Positions 1 through 7,998 of a stretch of 64,000 bases of DNA are shown piece after piece. The stretch covers positions 1 through 64,000 of the forward strand of contig CAZBXQ010000011.1 in the NCBI GenBank assembly GCA_964495935.1. The letters run 5' to 3'. A model generated the notes under the pieces. It was not told the origin of the DNA. It saw only the letters and a program-made list of their open reading frames with translations, and searched no databases. A program made the position numbers and the translations under genes. The DNA is from JAJYSO01 sp964495935 (GTDB lineage Bacteria > Bacteroidota > Bacteroidia > Flavobacteriales > Flavobacteriaceae). Every line of letters begins with the position of its first letter. Positions within the stretch are counted from its first letter, which is position 1.

Positions 1-45
1 GGTAAAGATTTGAAATTTAAAATATCACTCCGAACTATTAAGGGG

Positions 46-318
46 CTAAAGTAACCGGATATATTCGATTCCCGTTATTTTTGAGAAGAAATAAGGTTCT
101 GTTTGCAATAATCCTAAATGATTTTTCAAGGGTTGAAATTTAGAAAAGATTTTACCGTCATACTTTTCGAGTCCCGAAATACAACGAAATAAAGTTGTTT
201 TTCCCGCACCGTTTTTACCTACAATCCCGTAAATAACACCTTTTTTAAATTCGATATTTATGTTTTTGAGAACCTTTTTTACCCCATATCTTTTCGATAA
301 GTTTTCAATTTTAATCAT
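46..318 (-). pseudogene. Truncated ABC transporter ATP-binding protein
   Basis: The 90-residue product begins like a normal ABC ATPase (MIKIENLSKRYG) and has a Walker A motif, GKNGAGKTT, at residues 34-42. It stops at a TAG right after residues resembling the start of the Q-loop region. ABC ATPases run to about 200-300 residues, so the signature motif, Walker B and the switch histidine are all missing. The sequence beyond the stop, to the edge of the window, shows no continuation in any frame that I can recognise. The start overlaps the end of the upstream permease by 4 bases, the usual layout of an ABC pair. I read it as a gene that was once intact and lost its 3' part, so the transporter is probably dead unless another ATPase serves it. 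Confidence 0.7.
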
Positions 319-1232
319 TTCAATAGGGCACTTAATTGTTTTGTAGATTTGTTGTAAAAATACGGAATCAAGACAATAAGTATAGGTGGAAACATAACGC
401 TAATCATCAGGAAGATCGCTTGCGTAAAATTGAATTCATCCGGATAATTGGCATATTTTGCTAAAATCATAAATACTAAAAGTGCAGAACCGGCAATCAG
501 AAAAAGTCCTAATAAACCTATTTGATGATAGTCAAAAATTAGTAAAACGATAAAAATTGGGGCCACACAGAAAGATGAAAACTTGATGGCTGTTTTCATT
601 TTTGTAAACAGGAATTCTTGTGGATTTTGACTGAAATTCCAAACCAAATATTCTTTTTCGGGTTTTGAATAATAAAGAAGGCTTGTATAAAACATCAATA
701 ACATTGCAAAAATCCCGAGATTGAAATTGCTGACGGAAATTGAGATTATCGTTAATGCGTAGGCTATAAAATAAAGATAAAACGTATTTCTAAATCCAAT
801 ACAAAACTCAAAAGGTTCTTTTGAAAATGGTGTGGGTATAACGAAGCTGAGATTTGCTCTGTAATTTAATAGAGCCAACACGATTGCCAAAAGAATTAAA
901 ATTCCTGAATAAAGGAGTTCTTGTCGGTAAACCAAGAAAATGATAAAAGGCAATGAGACAAGCAAATTCTCCGTAATCCGAATTTCTTTCATCTTTTTAT
1001 TGCCAAAAGTCAGCTTTAAAAAATCATTCCGGTTAATTTCTGAAAGCTGTCCCGCCAAGAACAGAGCCAATAATATATAAATATACTTTGCAAATTCTGT
1101 CCGTTCAAAAATGAAAATGGAAAATCCTATAAAGCCAGCCAACAGCAGTAAATAAGCAAAAATAGGTTCGAGTCCAAGCTCCTTGAATTTTCGGTTTGTC
1201 ATTTTAAACTGTAGTTGAAAATAGACTTTCAT
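315..1232 (-). CDS. ABC transporter membrane subunit (ABC-2-like)
   Basis: A 305-residue, very hydrophobic protein with about eight likely membrane spans arranged in pairs (for example residues 27-45, 48-62, 88-103, 108-125, 150-185 and 215-295) and no signal peptide. No catalytic motif is visible. Its stop overlaps the start of the truncated ATPase, which marks it as the partner permease. The substrate cannot be told from the sequence. The reading frame is intact although the ATPase downstream is not, so the gene may be under relaxed selection. Confidence 0.6.
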   Translation of the reverse strand: MKVYFQLQFKMTNRKFKELGLEPIFAYLLLLAGFIGFSIFIFERTEFAKYIYILLALFLAGQLSEINRNDFLKLTFGNKKMKEIRITENLLVSLPFIIFLVYRQELLYSGILILLAIVLALLNYRANLSFVIPTPFSKEPFEFCIGFRNTFYLYFIAYALTIISISVSNFNLGIFAMLLMFYTSLLYYSKPEKEYLVWNFSQNPQEFLFTKMKTAIKFSSFCVAPIFIVLLIFDYHQIGLLGLFLIAGSALLVFMILAKYANYPDEFNFTQAIFLMISVMFPPILIVLIPYFYNKSTKQLSALLK

Positions 1233-1282
1233 TTTTTGAATAGCTACAGTATTTCTTGAATGAATTAATGCAAGGGCTTCAA

Positions 1283-2044
1283 TTAATCAACTAAAAAATT
1301 CGTTTTATCCACTCCGGTATTTCCGGTATCCGGATCGTACGCATAAATAATTAGTTCATACATTCCTGCGGATAAGTTCACTTCTCCGGCAAAAGTGCTG
1401 GTCTTCTCCAGATCCAATACTTTTTCTTCGACTCGCTGACCGTCTTTATATAGCAAAGCTTTGACTTCATAATCATTAGCATCCCAAATACTGTCTTTGG
1501 CAATGGGGCATCCACAGGTCATCGTAATATTGGCTTTTATCTTCACCGATTTATCGCCTGCAAAACTTTTATGTCGTTGCGGACTCAAAATATCGACAAT
1601 AAATCCGGGGATTTCCAATACAATACCATCGCCCAGAATATCTTTCCCGGGAATCAACCACAACTGCGTACTGGCTCTTACCGCTGCCGAAGCGGCATTT
1701 TTGGGAGCATAGGCTTCTATCGTTACAAAAGTAGGTTGATCCAAGTTGAACTTCGCTAAAAAGCCTCCGGTTTCATCATCGCTAATTCGGGTTCGTCGCT
1801 GATGAGGCTCTTTCATGATCGTAGTCGTATTCCCGGTACTCCCATTAGTTACACCTTCAGCCATAACCTCTTGAGTTTGCGCATTTTTAATAAGAATTTG
1901 AGCACCGCCAATCGAGCTGCCGATAAATTTAGCGTCTTTAGCCTTGGCCCTGACCATGACTTGAGTTTTTTGTTGGGCCTGTGTCTCAAAGCATCCAACA
2001 ACAACGATAAAAACAAATAAGAAATAGCCATAAAAAGATTTCAT
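1283..2044 (-). CDS. Secreted protein of unknown function
   Basis: About 253 residues from the chosen ATG at 2042-2044. That start leaves a clean signal peptide (MKSFYGYFLFVFIVVVGC) ending near TQAQ. An upstream ATG at 2086 would add 14 residues ahead of the signal peptide and is less likely. A Cys at residue 18 could instead make it a lipoprotein. The mature part is probably beta-rich. It contains a CGCP motif and ends with strands typical of an Ig-like fold (AGMYELIIYAYDPDTGNTG). I do not recognise a family. It lies upstream of the ABC permease on the same strand, 50 bases away, and could share its transcript. Confidence 0.55.
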   Translation of the reverse strand: MKSFYGYFLFVFIVVVGCFETQAQQKTQVMVRAKAKDAKFIGSSIGGAQILIKNAQTQEVMAEGVTNGSTGNTTTIMKEPHQRRTRISDDETGGFLAKFNLDQPTFVTIEAYAPKNAASAAVRASTQLWLIPGKDILGDGIVLEIPGFIVDILSPQRHKSFAGDKSVKIKANITMTCGCPIAKDSIWDANDYEVKALLYKDGQRVEEKVLDLEKTSTFAGEVNLSAGMYELIIYAYDPDTGNTGVDKTNFLVD

Positions 2045-2226
2045 AAGTACAATTCTTGAATTCGGTATAGCATTCAAACATATCATTTTTTTAAAGAGGG
2101 TAAAAGATTGAATGTGTTAAACTTATAATCCCGCTACAAAGAGATAACTCCATTTTACGCCCAAAACAAAAGTAAATCCTCTAAAAAGTCAGTACCTTTA
2201 AGGGGCTAATTCTTAAAATCTTCCCT

Positions 2227-3606
2227 ATGGAACTTCCCTATTTCAATCCCTATACAATCAAAGTTGTTGAAGAAATCCAAACCTCTACGCAAGCGGAACG
2301 AACACCGTGGCTTCAGGAGAATCATTTTAATCTCTTTTTTCTCGACAGCTCGCAAATTATGATGGATATGATGACCGACAGTGGAACCGGTGGTTTATCA
2401 GCTCAACAATGGGCTGCCATGATGACCGCCGATGAAAGCTATGCCGGATCCTTATCTTTTTCCCGACTTCAAAAAACCATTCAGCGACTCACCGGTTTTA
2501 AATATGTGATTCCGGCACACCAAGGCCGGGCCACCGAAAATGTCCTGATGCCGGCACTCATCAAAAAAGGTTCTGTCGTTCCCGGAAACCGGCAATTTTT
2601 TACGACTGATATTCACATTCAACGCAATGGCGGGAAATGTATCGACTGTACCATCGATGAGGCCCAAAACATCAAAAGTGATTATCCGTTTAAAGGAAAC
2701 GTAAACCTCGAAAAATTGGAGCAGATCTATAAACAGCACAAGCATAATATTCCCTGTTGTTTGCTAACGATTACCTGCAATTCTGTGGGAGGGCAGGCCG
2801 TTTCTTTAGAAAACATAAAGGCCGTTCATCAACTCTCGCAAGAATATGAAATTCCGGTGATTTATGATGCCGCCCGATTTGCACAAAACGCCTATTTTAT
2901 CAAAACCCGGGAGGAGGCCTATAAAGAAAAAAGTATCAAAGAGATTGTCAAAGATATTTTTGACCATTCCGAAGGGATGTTTATGTCGGCCAAAAAAGAC
3001 GGATTGGTCAATATGGGTGGTTTTATCGCCTTAAGAGATCAGCATCTTTTCCAAAAAACATCGGTCAATGCGGTTCTATTTGAAGGTTTTACAACCTACG
3101 GCGGGATGTCCGGAATGAATATGAACGCGCTGGCACAGGGTTTGGAGGAAGCAACTTCTTATTCCTATCTCAAAAGCCGGATCCATCAAGTAGAATACCT
3201 CAGTCAGAAACTTTTGAGCTATGGCATTCCACTTTTACGACCGGATGCCGGCCACGCGGTTTTTCTGGATGCCCTAAAAATACTGCCTCATGTACCCCGG
3301 GAAGAATCCCCCAGCCATACCCTCGCTGTCGAATTGTACAAAGAAGGAGGAATTCGTGCCGGAAACGGGGAATTATTTTCCGGTTCTAAAAATAAAGAAA
3401 CCGGTGAAATCGACTACCCCGAAAATGAACTGCTGCGGCTTACCGTCCCGCAACGGGAGTTTACACAAAACCACTTAGACTATGCCGCTGCCGTTATTAA
3501 AAACGTGTATGAACGAAGGGATCAGATTACAAAAGGATACAATATTATCTACGAACCGGAAGCTCCCGTCATGAAAATGTTTATGGTTCAACTTCAAAAA
3601 GCGTAG
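2227..3606 (+). CDS. Tryptophanase / tyrosine phenol-lyase family enzyme
   Basis: A 459-residue PLP-dependent beta-eliminating lyase, the family that splits tryptophan to indole, or tyrosine to phenol, plus pyruvate and ammonia. The cofactor site is intact: QGR at 99-101, Asn185, Asp214 and Arg217 in YDAARF, and the Schiff-base lysine in SAKKDG (Lys256/257). Tyr72 in ESYAGS matches the catalytic Tyr of both enzymes. Substrate-deciding positions differ from both references as I remember them. Phe125 stands where tryptophanase has Asp137 and tyrosine phenol-lyase has Thr124. Met451 stands near the C-terminus where tryptophanase has His463. The loop after GIRA (AGNGELF) matches neither enzyme. 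The class is secure but the substrate is open. It is followed 88 bases later by a DJ-1 family gene on the same strand. Confidence 0.85.
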   Translation: MELPYFNPYTIKVVEEIQTSTQAERTPWLQENHFNLFFLDSSQIMMDMMTDSGTGGLSAQQWAAMMTADESYAGSLSFSRLQKTIQRLTGFKYVIPAHQGRATENVLMPALIKKGSVVPGNRQFFTTDIHIQRNGGKCIDCTIDEAQNIKSDYPFKGNVNLEKLEQIYKQHKHNIPCCLLTITCNSVGGQAVSLENIKAVHQLSQEYEIPVIYDAARFAQNAYFIKTREEAYKEKSIKEIVKDIFDHSEGMFMSAKKDGLVNMGGFIALRDQHLFQKTSVNAVLFEGFTTYGGMSGMNMNALAQGLEEATSYSYLKSRIHQVEYLSQKLLSYGIPLLRPDAGHAVFLDALKILPHVPREESPSHTLAVELYKEGGIRAGNGELFSGSKNKETGEIDYPENELLRLTVPQREFTQNHLDYAAAVIKNVYERRDQITKGYNIIYEPEAPVMKMFMVQLQKA

Positions 3607-3694
3607 CCAAACTATTAACAGGACGTTAAGGAGCGTTACTATATGCCGTATATTTTTTATTTTAAAGCTTTAAAAACATCAAAAAACATCCGTT

Positions 3695-4270
3695 ATGAAT
3701 AAGAAAATTTTAATGCTGGCCGGGGATTTCGTCGAAGATTACGAATTAATGGTACCTTATCAGGCCCTTCTTTCGGTTGGTCTGAAAGTAGATGTCATCT
3801 GCCCGGATAAAAAGAAAGGGGACAAAATTGCCACCGCCATTCACGATTTTACAGAATATCAAACTTATCTGGAACGACAAGGTCACAACTTTGTCATCAA
3901 TAAAAACTTTGACGAGGTCAATCCCGAAGATTACGACGGATTATACGTCTGCGGGGGTCGGGCTCCGGAATACATCCGATTAAACGAAAAATTACTGGAA
4001 TACACCCGATATTTCTTCGATAATGACCTGCCGGTAGCAGCAATTTGCCACGGCATTCAAATCCTGACGGCAGCCCGGGTAGTACAAGGGCGTACCTTGA
4101 CCGCCTATCCTGCCATCGGGCCCGATATCGGATTGGCCGGAGGAACTTATCAGGACATCGCAGCCACCGATGCCGTAGTCGATGGAAATCTGGTTACCTC
4201 TCCGGCTTGGCCGGGGCATCCCGCAATCCTGAGAGAATTCTACAACCTGCTGGGGTTGGAAATTTCATGA
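3695..4270 (+). CDS. DJ-1/PfpI family protein
   Basis: 191 residues with the flavodoxin-like DJ-1/PfpI fold. It has the nucleophile elbow AAICHGIQ with Cys118 and an acidic residue near the N-terminus (EDYE, 14-17) where the family has its conserved Glu. Members act as glyoxalases, chaperones, deglycases, amidases or proteases, and the sequence alone does not decide which. It follows the lyase gene on the same strand with no terminator between, so the two may be co-transcribed. The reading frame ends exactly where a repeated element begins: the TGA stop overlaps the ATG of a micro-ORF in that repeat. Confidence 0.85.
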   Translation: MNKKILMLAGDFVEDYELMVPYQALLSVGLKVDVICPDKKKGDKIATAIHDFTEYQTYLERQGHNFVINKNFDEVNPEDYDGLYVCGGRAPEYIRLNEKLLEYTRYFFDNDLPVAAICHGIQILTAARVVQGRTLTAYPAIGPDIGLAGGTYQDIAATDAVVDGNLVTSPAWPGHPAILREFYNLLGLEIS

Positions 4271-4432
4271 AGAAGTGGTTTAAACTTTTGGGATTGAAGC
4301 GAAAAATAGAGATTATTGTTCCAGGTGACGGCTTTTTTGTAGAGCATAGCCATAGCTACGGTCGAAAAAAAGACTAAATCTGGGACAATAAGATCATTTT
4401 GCAGCCCATTTTTGAAAGTTTAAATGACCTCA
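4267..4432 (+). repeat. Dispersed 166-bp repeat, copy A
   Basis: This stretch recurs in inverted orientation at 34301-34463. It differs only by one 3-base indel and about three substitutions over its whole length. It contains a 36-codon open frame (4267-4377) starting MKKWFKLLGLKRK and ending HSHSYGRKKD, which continues in frame past its stop into readable sequence. The opposite strand is also open over most of the element. Identity is as high outside the micro-ORF as inside it, so this is a recent duplication, not codon selection. I do not recognise the element. Confidence 0.85.
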
Positions 4433-4455
4433 AACAGAAAAAGCACACAAATAAA

Positions 4456-4492
4456 ACCCCGTGGAATATAGAAATTAAAACTCCACGGGGTC
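4456..4492 (-). terminator. Terminator of pnp
   Basis: A ten-base-pair inverted repeat, ACCCCGTGGA and TCCACGGGGT, is separated by a 16-base A+T loop. On the minus strand the second arm runs into TTTTATTTGTG. It lies about 25 bases past the pnp stop. This is a typical intrinsic terminator. Confidence 0.85.
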
Positions 4493-4518
4493 CTTGATAT
4501 CAAATCCTATCCAAAGGA

Positions 4519-6648
4519 TTATCTTCTTTTTCGTTCAGGTCTTGGTTTAAGAGCCTTCAACGATACTTTCTCTTTCTTCGTTCGAGGATCAAATCCAAAG
4601 TATTTCACATCGATAACATCTCCTTTTTTGACCACGTCTTCCACATTCTCGGTTCGAGCCCAATCCAATTCAGAAATATGCAGCAGAATTTCATTTCCGG
4701 GAGCCTCGACATATTCCACGACTGCACCAAAATCCAGAATCTTAATTACTTTCACCTCATAAATACTTCCTTTCTCGGGTTTAAAAGTAATCGCATCAAT
4801 CTTCTTCAGCACCATGTCAATCCCGTCTTGGCGGGTTCCCAGAATCTCAACAATTCCGTGGTCGTCATCATCTTCATTAATAACGATCTCCGTATCCGAC
4901 AGGGCCTGAAGCTCCTGAATGGTCTTTCCGCCGGGGCCAATCAAAGCTCCGATGAATTCTCCGGGGATCACCCGAGTAACAATCTTTGGAGCATGCGGTT
5001 TAACCGTCTCATTGGGTTCGGCAATCGTATCGGTAATTTTTCCTAAGATGTGCAATCTTCCGTCATGGGCTTGTTTTAAAGCCGCACTCATAATTTCATA
5101 GGAAAGGCCTTTTACCTTAATATCCATCTGGCAAGCCGTAATTCCGTCTTTGGTTCCGGTTACCTTAAAATCCATATCACCCAAGTGGTCTTCATCTCCC
5201 AGGATATCCGATAACACGGCATAATCTTCTCCTTCCGAAATCAACCCCATAGCAATCCCGGAAACCGGTTTCTTCAACTGAATACCGGCATCCATCAAAG
5301 CCATAGTTCCGGCGCAAACCGTCGCCATAGAGGAGGATCCATTAGATTCTAACACCTCCGAAACCACCCGAACGGTATAGGGGCAATCTTCCGGAATCAT
5401 CTTTTTAAGAGCGCGTTGAGCCAGGTGACCGTGCCCGATCTCCCGTCGCGAAGTTCCTCGGATGGGATAGGCTTCTCCGGTACAGAAAGGCGGAAAATTA
5501 TAATGCAGATAAAAGGTTTCCTCATCCTGAATCGTGGGCAAGTCAATTCGATTAGCTTCCCGGGATGTCCCCAATGTGGCAGTTGCCAGTGCCTGCGTTT
5601 CCCCCCGTGTAAAAACAGCAGAGCCATGAGCCGATGGCAGATAATCTACCTCACACCAGATGGGGCGGATCTCGGTCGTTTCCCGTCCGTCTAAACGAAT
5701 GTTTTCTTGTAATACCAAATCCCGAACCGCTCTTCGGTGAGCTTCGTGGAAATAAGCCGAAATAAGGCCTCCTTTTTCTTCTAATTCTTCTTCTGAGTAG
5801 GCACTCTTAATCTCTTCTTCAACTTGTGCAAAGGCCTCGGTTCGTTCTTGTTTATGGGTGTCTTCTCGGGCGATATCATAGCATTTCTGATACGCTTTTT
5901 CCAGAATTTCTTTTTCCAAAGTCTCATCCTGCTCCTCCCCTTCGTATTCTCGGGTTTCTTTTTTTCCTACCTTTTCAACCAAATTACGTTGTGCGATACA
6001 CTGCTTTTTAATGGCCTCGTGTGCAAATTTAATGGCTTCCATCATTTCTTCTTCAGAAACCTCCTCCATTTCTCCTTCTACCATCGCTACACTATCTTCA
6101 GAAGCCCCCACCATCAGATCAATATCTGCTTGAGCCAACTGCTCCAACCCCGGGTTCAGTACAAATGCTCCATCGATACGAGCCACACGGACTTCGGAAA
6201 TCGGATATTCAAAGGGGATATCAGAAAGCTGGATGGCAGTAGAAGCCGCCAGTCCGGCCAAAGCATCCGGCAAAATCTCTTCGTCATGAGACATCAATTG
6301 AATCATCACCTGGGTCTCAAATTTGTAATCACCGGGAAATAAAGGTCGCAACACCCGATCTACCAATCGCATGGTTAGAATTTCCTCATTGCTGGGGCGG
6401 CCTTCCCGCTTTCTAAATCCGCCCGGAAATCGTCCGGCCGCTGAAAATTTTTCTCGGTAATCAACCGTTAAGGGGAAAAATGGTAAATCGGTCTTGGTAT
6501 AATTGGAAACGACGGTACACAGCAATTTCGCCTTCCCCATACTCACAACAACAGAACCGTGAGCTTGCTTGGCCAGCTTCCCGGTTTCTAAAGTTATTTC
6601 CCGTCCATCGCCTAAATCGATGGTTTCGGTATATGCTTTTGGAATCAT
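4519..6648 (-). CDS. pnp: Polyribonucleotide nucleotidyltransferase
   Basis: 709 residues, the usual length for PNPase, the phosphate-dependent 3'-5' exoribonuclease. Domain order is complete: the first RNase PH core (about 10-145), a helical linker rich in Glu (about 200-300), the second RNase PH core (about 310-540, with FTRGETQALATATLG and TSRREIGHGHLAQRAL), then KH (about 555-615, with GPGGKTIQ) and S1 (about 622-692). It ends in a basic tail. It lies downstream of rpsO, as in many bacteria, but a strong terminator separates the two. An opposite-strand open frame of 172 codons at 5824-6342 is only a shadow of the acidic linker. Confidence 0.97.
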   Translation of the reverse strand: MIPKAYTETIDLGDGREITLETGKLAKQAHGSVVVSMGKAKLLCTVVSNYTKTDLPFFPLTVDYREKFSAAGRFPGGFRKREGRPSNEEILTMRLVDRVLRPLFPGDYKFETQVMIQLMSHDEEILPDALAGLAASTAIQLSDIPFEYPISEVRVARIDGAFVLNPGLEQLAQADIDLMVGASEDSVAMVEGEMEEVSEEEMMEAIKFAHEAIKKQCIAQRNLVEKVGKKETREYEGEEQDETLEKEILEKAYQKCYDIAREDTHKQERTEAFAQVEEEIKSAYSEEELEEKGGLISAYFHEAHRRAVRDLVLQENIRLDGRETTEIRPIWCEVDYLPSAHGSAVFTRGETQALATATLGTSREANRIDLPTIQDEETFYLHYNFPPFCTGEAYPIRGTSRREIGHGHLAQRALKKMIPEDCPYTVRVVSEVLESNGSSSMATVCAGTMALMDAGIQLKKPVSGIAMGLISEGEDYAVLSDILGDEDHLGDMDFKVTGTKDGITACQMDIKVKGLSYEIMSAALKQAHDGRLHILGKITDTIAEPNETVKPHAPKIVTRVIPGEFIGALIGPGGKTIQELQALSDTEIVINEDDDDHGIVEILGTRQDGIDMVLKKIDAITFKPEKGSIYEVKVIKILDFGAVVEYVEAPGNEILLHISELDWARTENVEDVVKKGDVIDVKYFGFDPRTKKEKVSLKALKPRPERKRR

Positions 6649-6681
6649 AATGGTTTAAGAATTAAATAATACATAAGGTTA

Positions 6682-6701
6682 AACCGCCTAAGCCTGCGGT
6701 T
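6682..6701 (-). promoter_or_regulatory. Leader hairpin of pnp
   Basis: AACCGC and GCGGTT form a six-base-pair stem with an eight-base loop inside the pnp leader, 34 bases upstream of the ATG. In other bacteria pnp mRNA leaders carry stem-loops used in autoregulation after RNase III cleavage. Here that role is only a possibility. Confidence 0.35.
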
Positions 6702-6766
6702 GGCTCGTTAAAAAACGAATGTTGTTGTGTTGTGACAGAAAAACCAATGAAGGGAAGAAACTCAAA

Positions 6767-6786
6767 AAAAGGGGCTCAAAAGCCCC
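6767..6786 (-). terminator. Terminator after rpsO
   Basis: AAAGGGGCT and AGCCCCTTT form a nine-base-pair stem with a four-base loop, followed on the minus strand by a T-run. It starts 12 bases past the rpsO stop. It would separate rpsO from pnp transcription, wholly or by attenuation. Confidence 0.85.
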
Positions 6787-6798
6787 TTTATCCAAATC

Positions 6799-7068
6799 TT
6801 ATTTTCTCAAGCCCAGATCTTTAATGATCGCCCGATAGCGCGTAATGTCTTTTTTCTTTAAATAATCTAAAAGACGACGTCGCTTTCCTACCATATGAAC
6901 CAGTGAACGCTCGGAGTTAAAATCTTTTTGATTGTTCTTCAAATGTGCCGAAATATGCTCGATTCGTTTGGTAAATAAAGCAATCTGACCCTCGGTCGAT
7001 CCGGTGTCTTGTTCGTTTTTGCCGTACTGGGCAAACAATTTTTGTTTTTCTTCTTTTGTTGGATACAT
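6799..7068 (-). CDS. rpsO: 30S ribosomal protein S15
   Basis: 89 residues, the standard length. The sequence follows the S15 pattern: an N-terminal helix, DTGSTEGQIALFTKRI with the conserved T-G-S/T-E-Q region, HLKNNQKDFNSERSL, and the C-terminal RRRLLDYLKKKDITRY that contacts 16S rRNA. S15 binds the central domain of 16S rRNA early in small-subunit assembly. A promoter box and a short leader hairpin lie upstream, and a strong terminator follows. Confidence 0.98.
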   Translation of the reverse strand: MYPTKEEKQKLFAQYGKNEQDTGSTEGQIALFTKRIEHISAHLKNNQKDFNSERSLVHMVGKRRRLLDYLKKKDITRYRAIIKDLGLRK

Positions 7069-7099
7069 GCCAATATTATTTCAATAATTATTATGTATG

Positions 7100-7128
7100 A
7101 GTAGATTTTCTACTGCCGCGCAAAGGTA
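7100..7128 (-). promoter_or_regulatory. rpsO promoter box and leader hairpin
   Basis: On the minus strand TACCTTTG (7121-7128) fits the Bacteroidota -7 consensus TAnnTTTG. No clear TTG lies at -33. In the leader that follows, AGTAGA and TCTACT form a six-base-pair hairpin (7100-7114). Ribosomal protein S15 represses its own mRNA through leader structures in several bacteria. Whether this hairpin does so is untested. Confidence 0.45.
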
Positions 7129-7203
7129 ATCTTATTTTTTAATTTACAGGTGATCCGAGTATTTTTTTTGAAAGTAACAGCCTGAATACAAACTTAACAG
7201 GAC

Positions 7204-7995
7204 CTAATTCCCCGTAATACCATGGTATTTTAAAAAAGCAATCACTCCTTCAAAAAATTCCTTCGGTTTTTCGGCGTGTACCCAGTGGTCGGAATCTTTT
7301 ATCACAAGCAGTTGACTCTTTGGAAAATGGGTATTCAGCATATCCCGATCGCTATGTAGAATATAATCGGAATTTTCTCCTTTAATAAATAAAGTGGGGC
7401 CCGTATAAGTCGTCGATGACGGTAACGCCCGAGTTACCAAATCATAATTCTTCTTAATTACGGGAAAGTTCATCCGAAAAGCCAGTTTTCCTTTTTCTTT
7501 CCAATATAAGTTCTTTAGCAAGAACTGCCGAACACTCCAGTTTTCTACATATTCTGACAGCTGTTTATCGGCTTCCTTTCGAGAAGTCAGTTCGGTGTCG
7601 TATAAGGCCGATAATCCCTTGAGAATTTGCTCGTGATGCGGGGGATACGATTTCGGAGCAATATCGACCACAATCAGAGCTTTTAAAAGTGCCGGATATT
7701 GAATCGCAAAATTCATCGCTACCTTCCCGCCCATAGAATGCCCTAAAAGGGTCATTTTTTCCAGCTCGTGATCCTTGCAATACACTTTTAGATCGGCTGT
7801 CATAGCCTCATACGTCCAGGTATTGGAATGCGGACTCCGGCCGTGATTCCGTTGATCGATGAGGTGAACCTGAAATCCGCCTTCTTCATGAAAGCGACGG
7901 GCCAGGCTCTTCCAGTTATCGCCCGCTCCAAAAAGACCGTGCAAAATCAATAACGGTTCACCGGTTTCCCCAATAATGTTTGAATATAATTTCAT
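7204..7995 (-). CDS. Alpha/beta-fold hydrolase
   Basis: 263 residues. It opens with the HG oxyanion region LLILHGLFGAGDNWKSL (residues 14-30) and has the nucleophile elbow GHSMGG near residue 86. A late Asp and the histidine in DSDHWVHAEKP complete the triad. The pattern is that of the YbfF-type esterases (HGLFG, GHSMGGK). The substrate is unknown. The gene starts 3 bases after the stop of the PdxJ-like gene, so the two are co-transcribed. In related genomes this hydrolase also sits beside pdxJ. Confidence 0.85.
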   Translation of the reverse strand: MKLYSNIIGETGEPLLILHGLFGAGDNWKSLARRFHEEGGFQVHLIDQRNHGRSPHSNTWTYEAMTADLKVYCKDHELEKMTLLGHSMGGKVAMNFAIQYPALLKALIVVDIAPKSYPPHHEQILKGLSALYDTELTSRKEADKQLSEYVENWSVRQFLLKNLYWKEKGKLAFRMNFPVIKKNYDLVTRALPSSTTYTGPTLFIKGENSDYILHSDRDMLNTHFPKSQLLVIKDSDHWVHAEKPKEFFEGVIAFLKYHGITGN

Positions 7996-7998
7996 ATT

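Noticed and set aside
5824..6342. 172-codon frame opposite pnp
   Set aside because: A shadow of the acidic linker of PNPase; no coding pattern and no promoter or homology sign.
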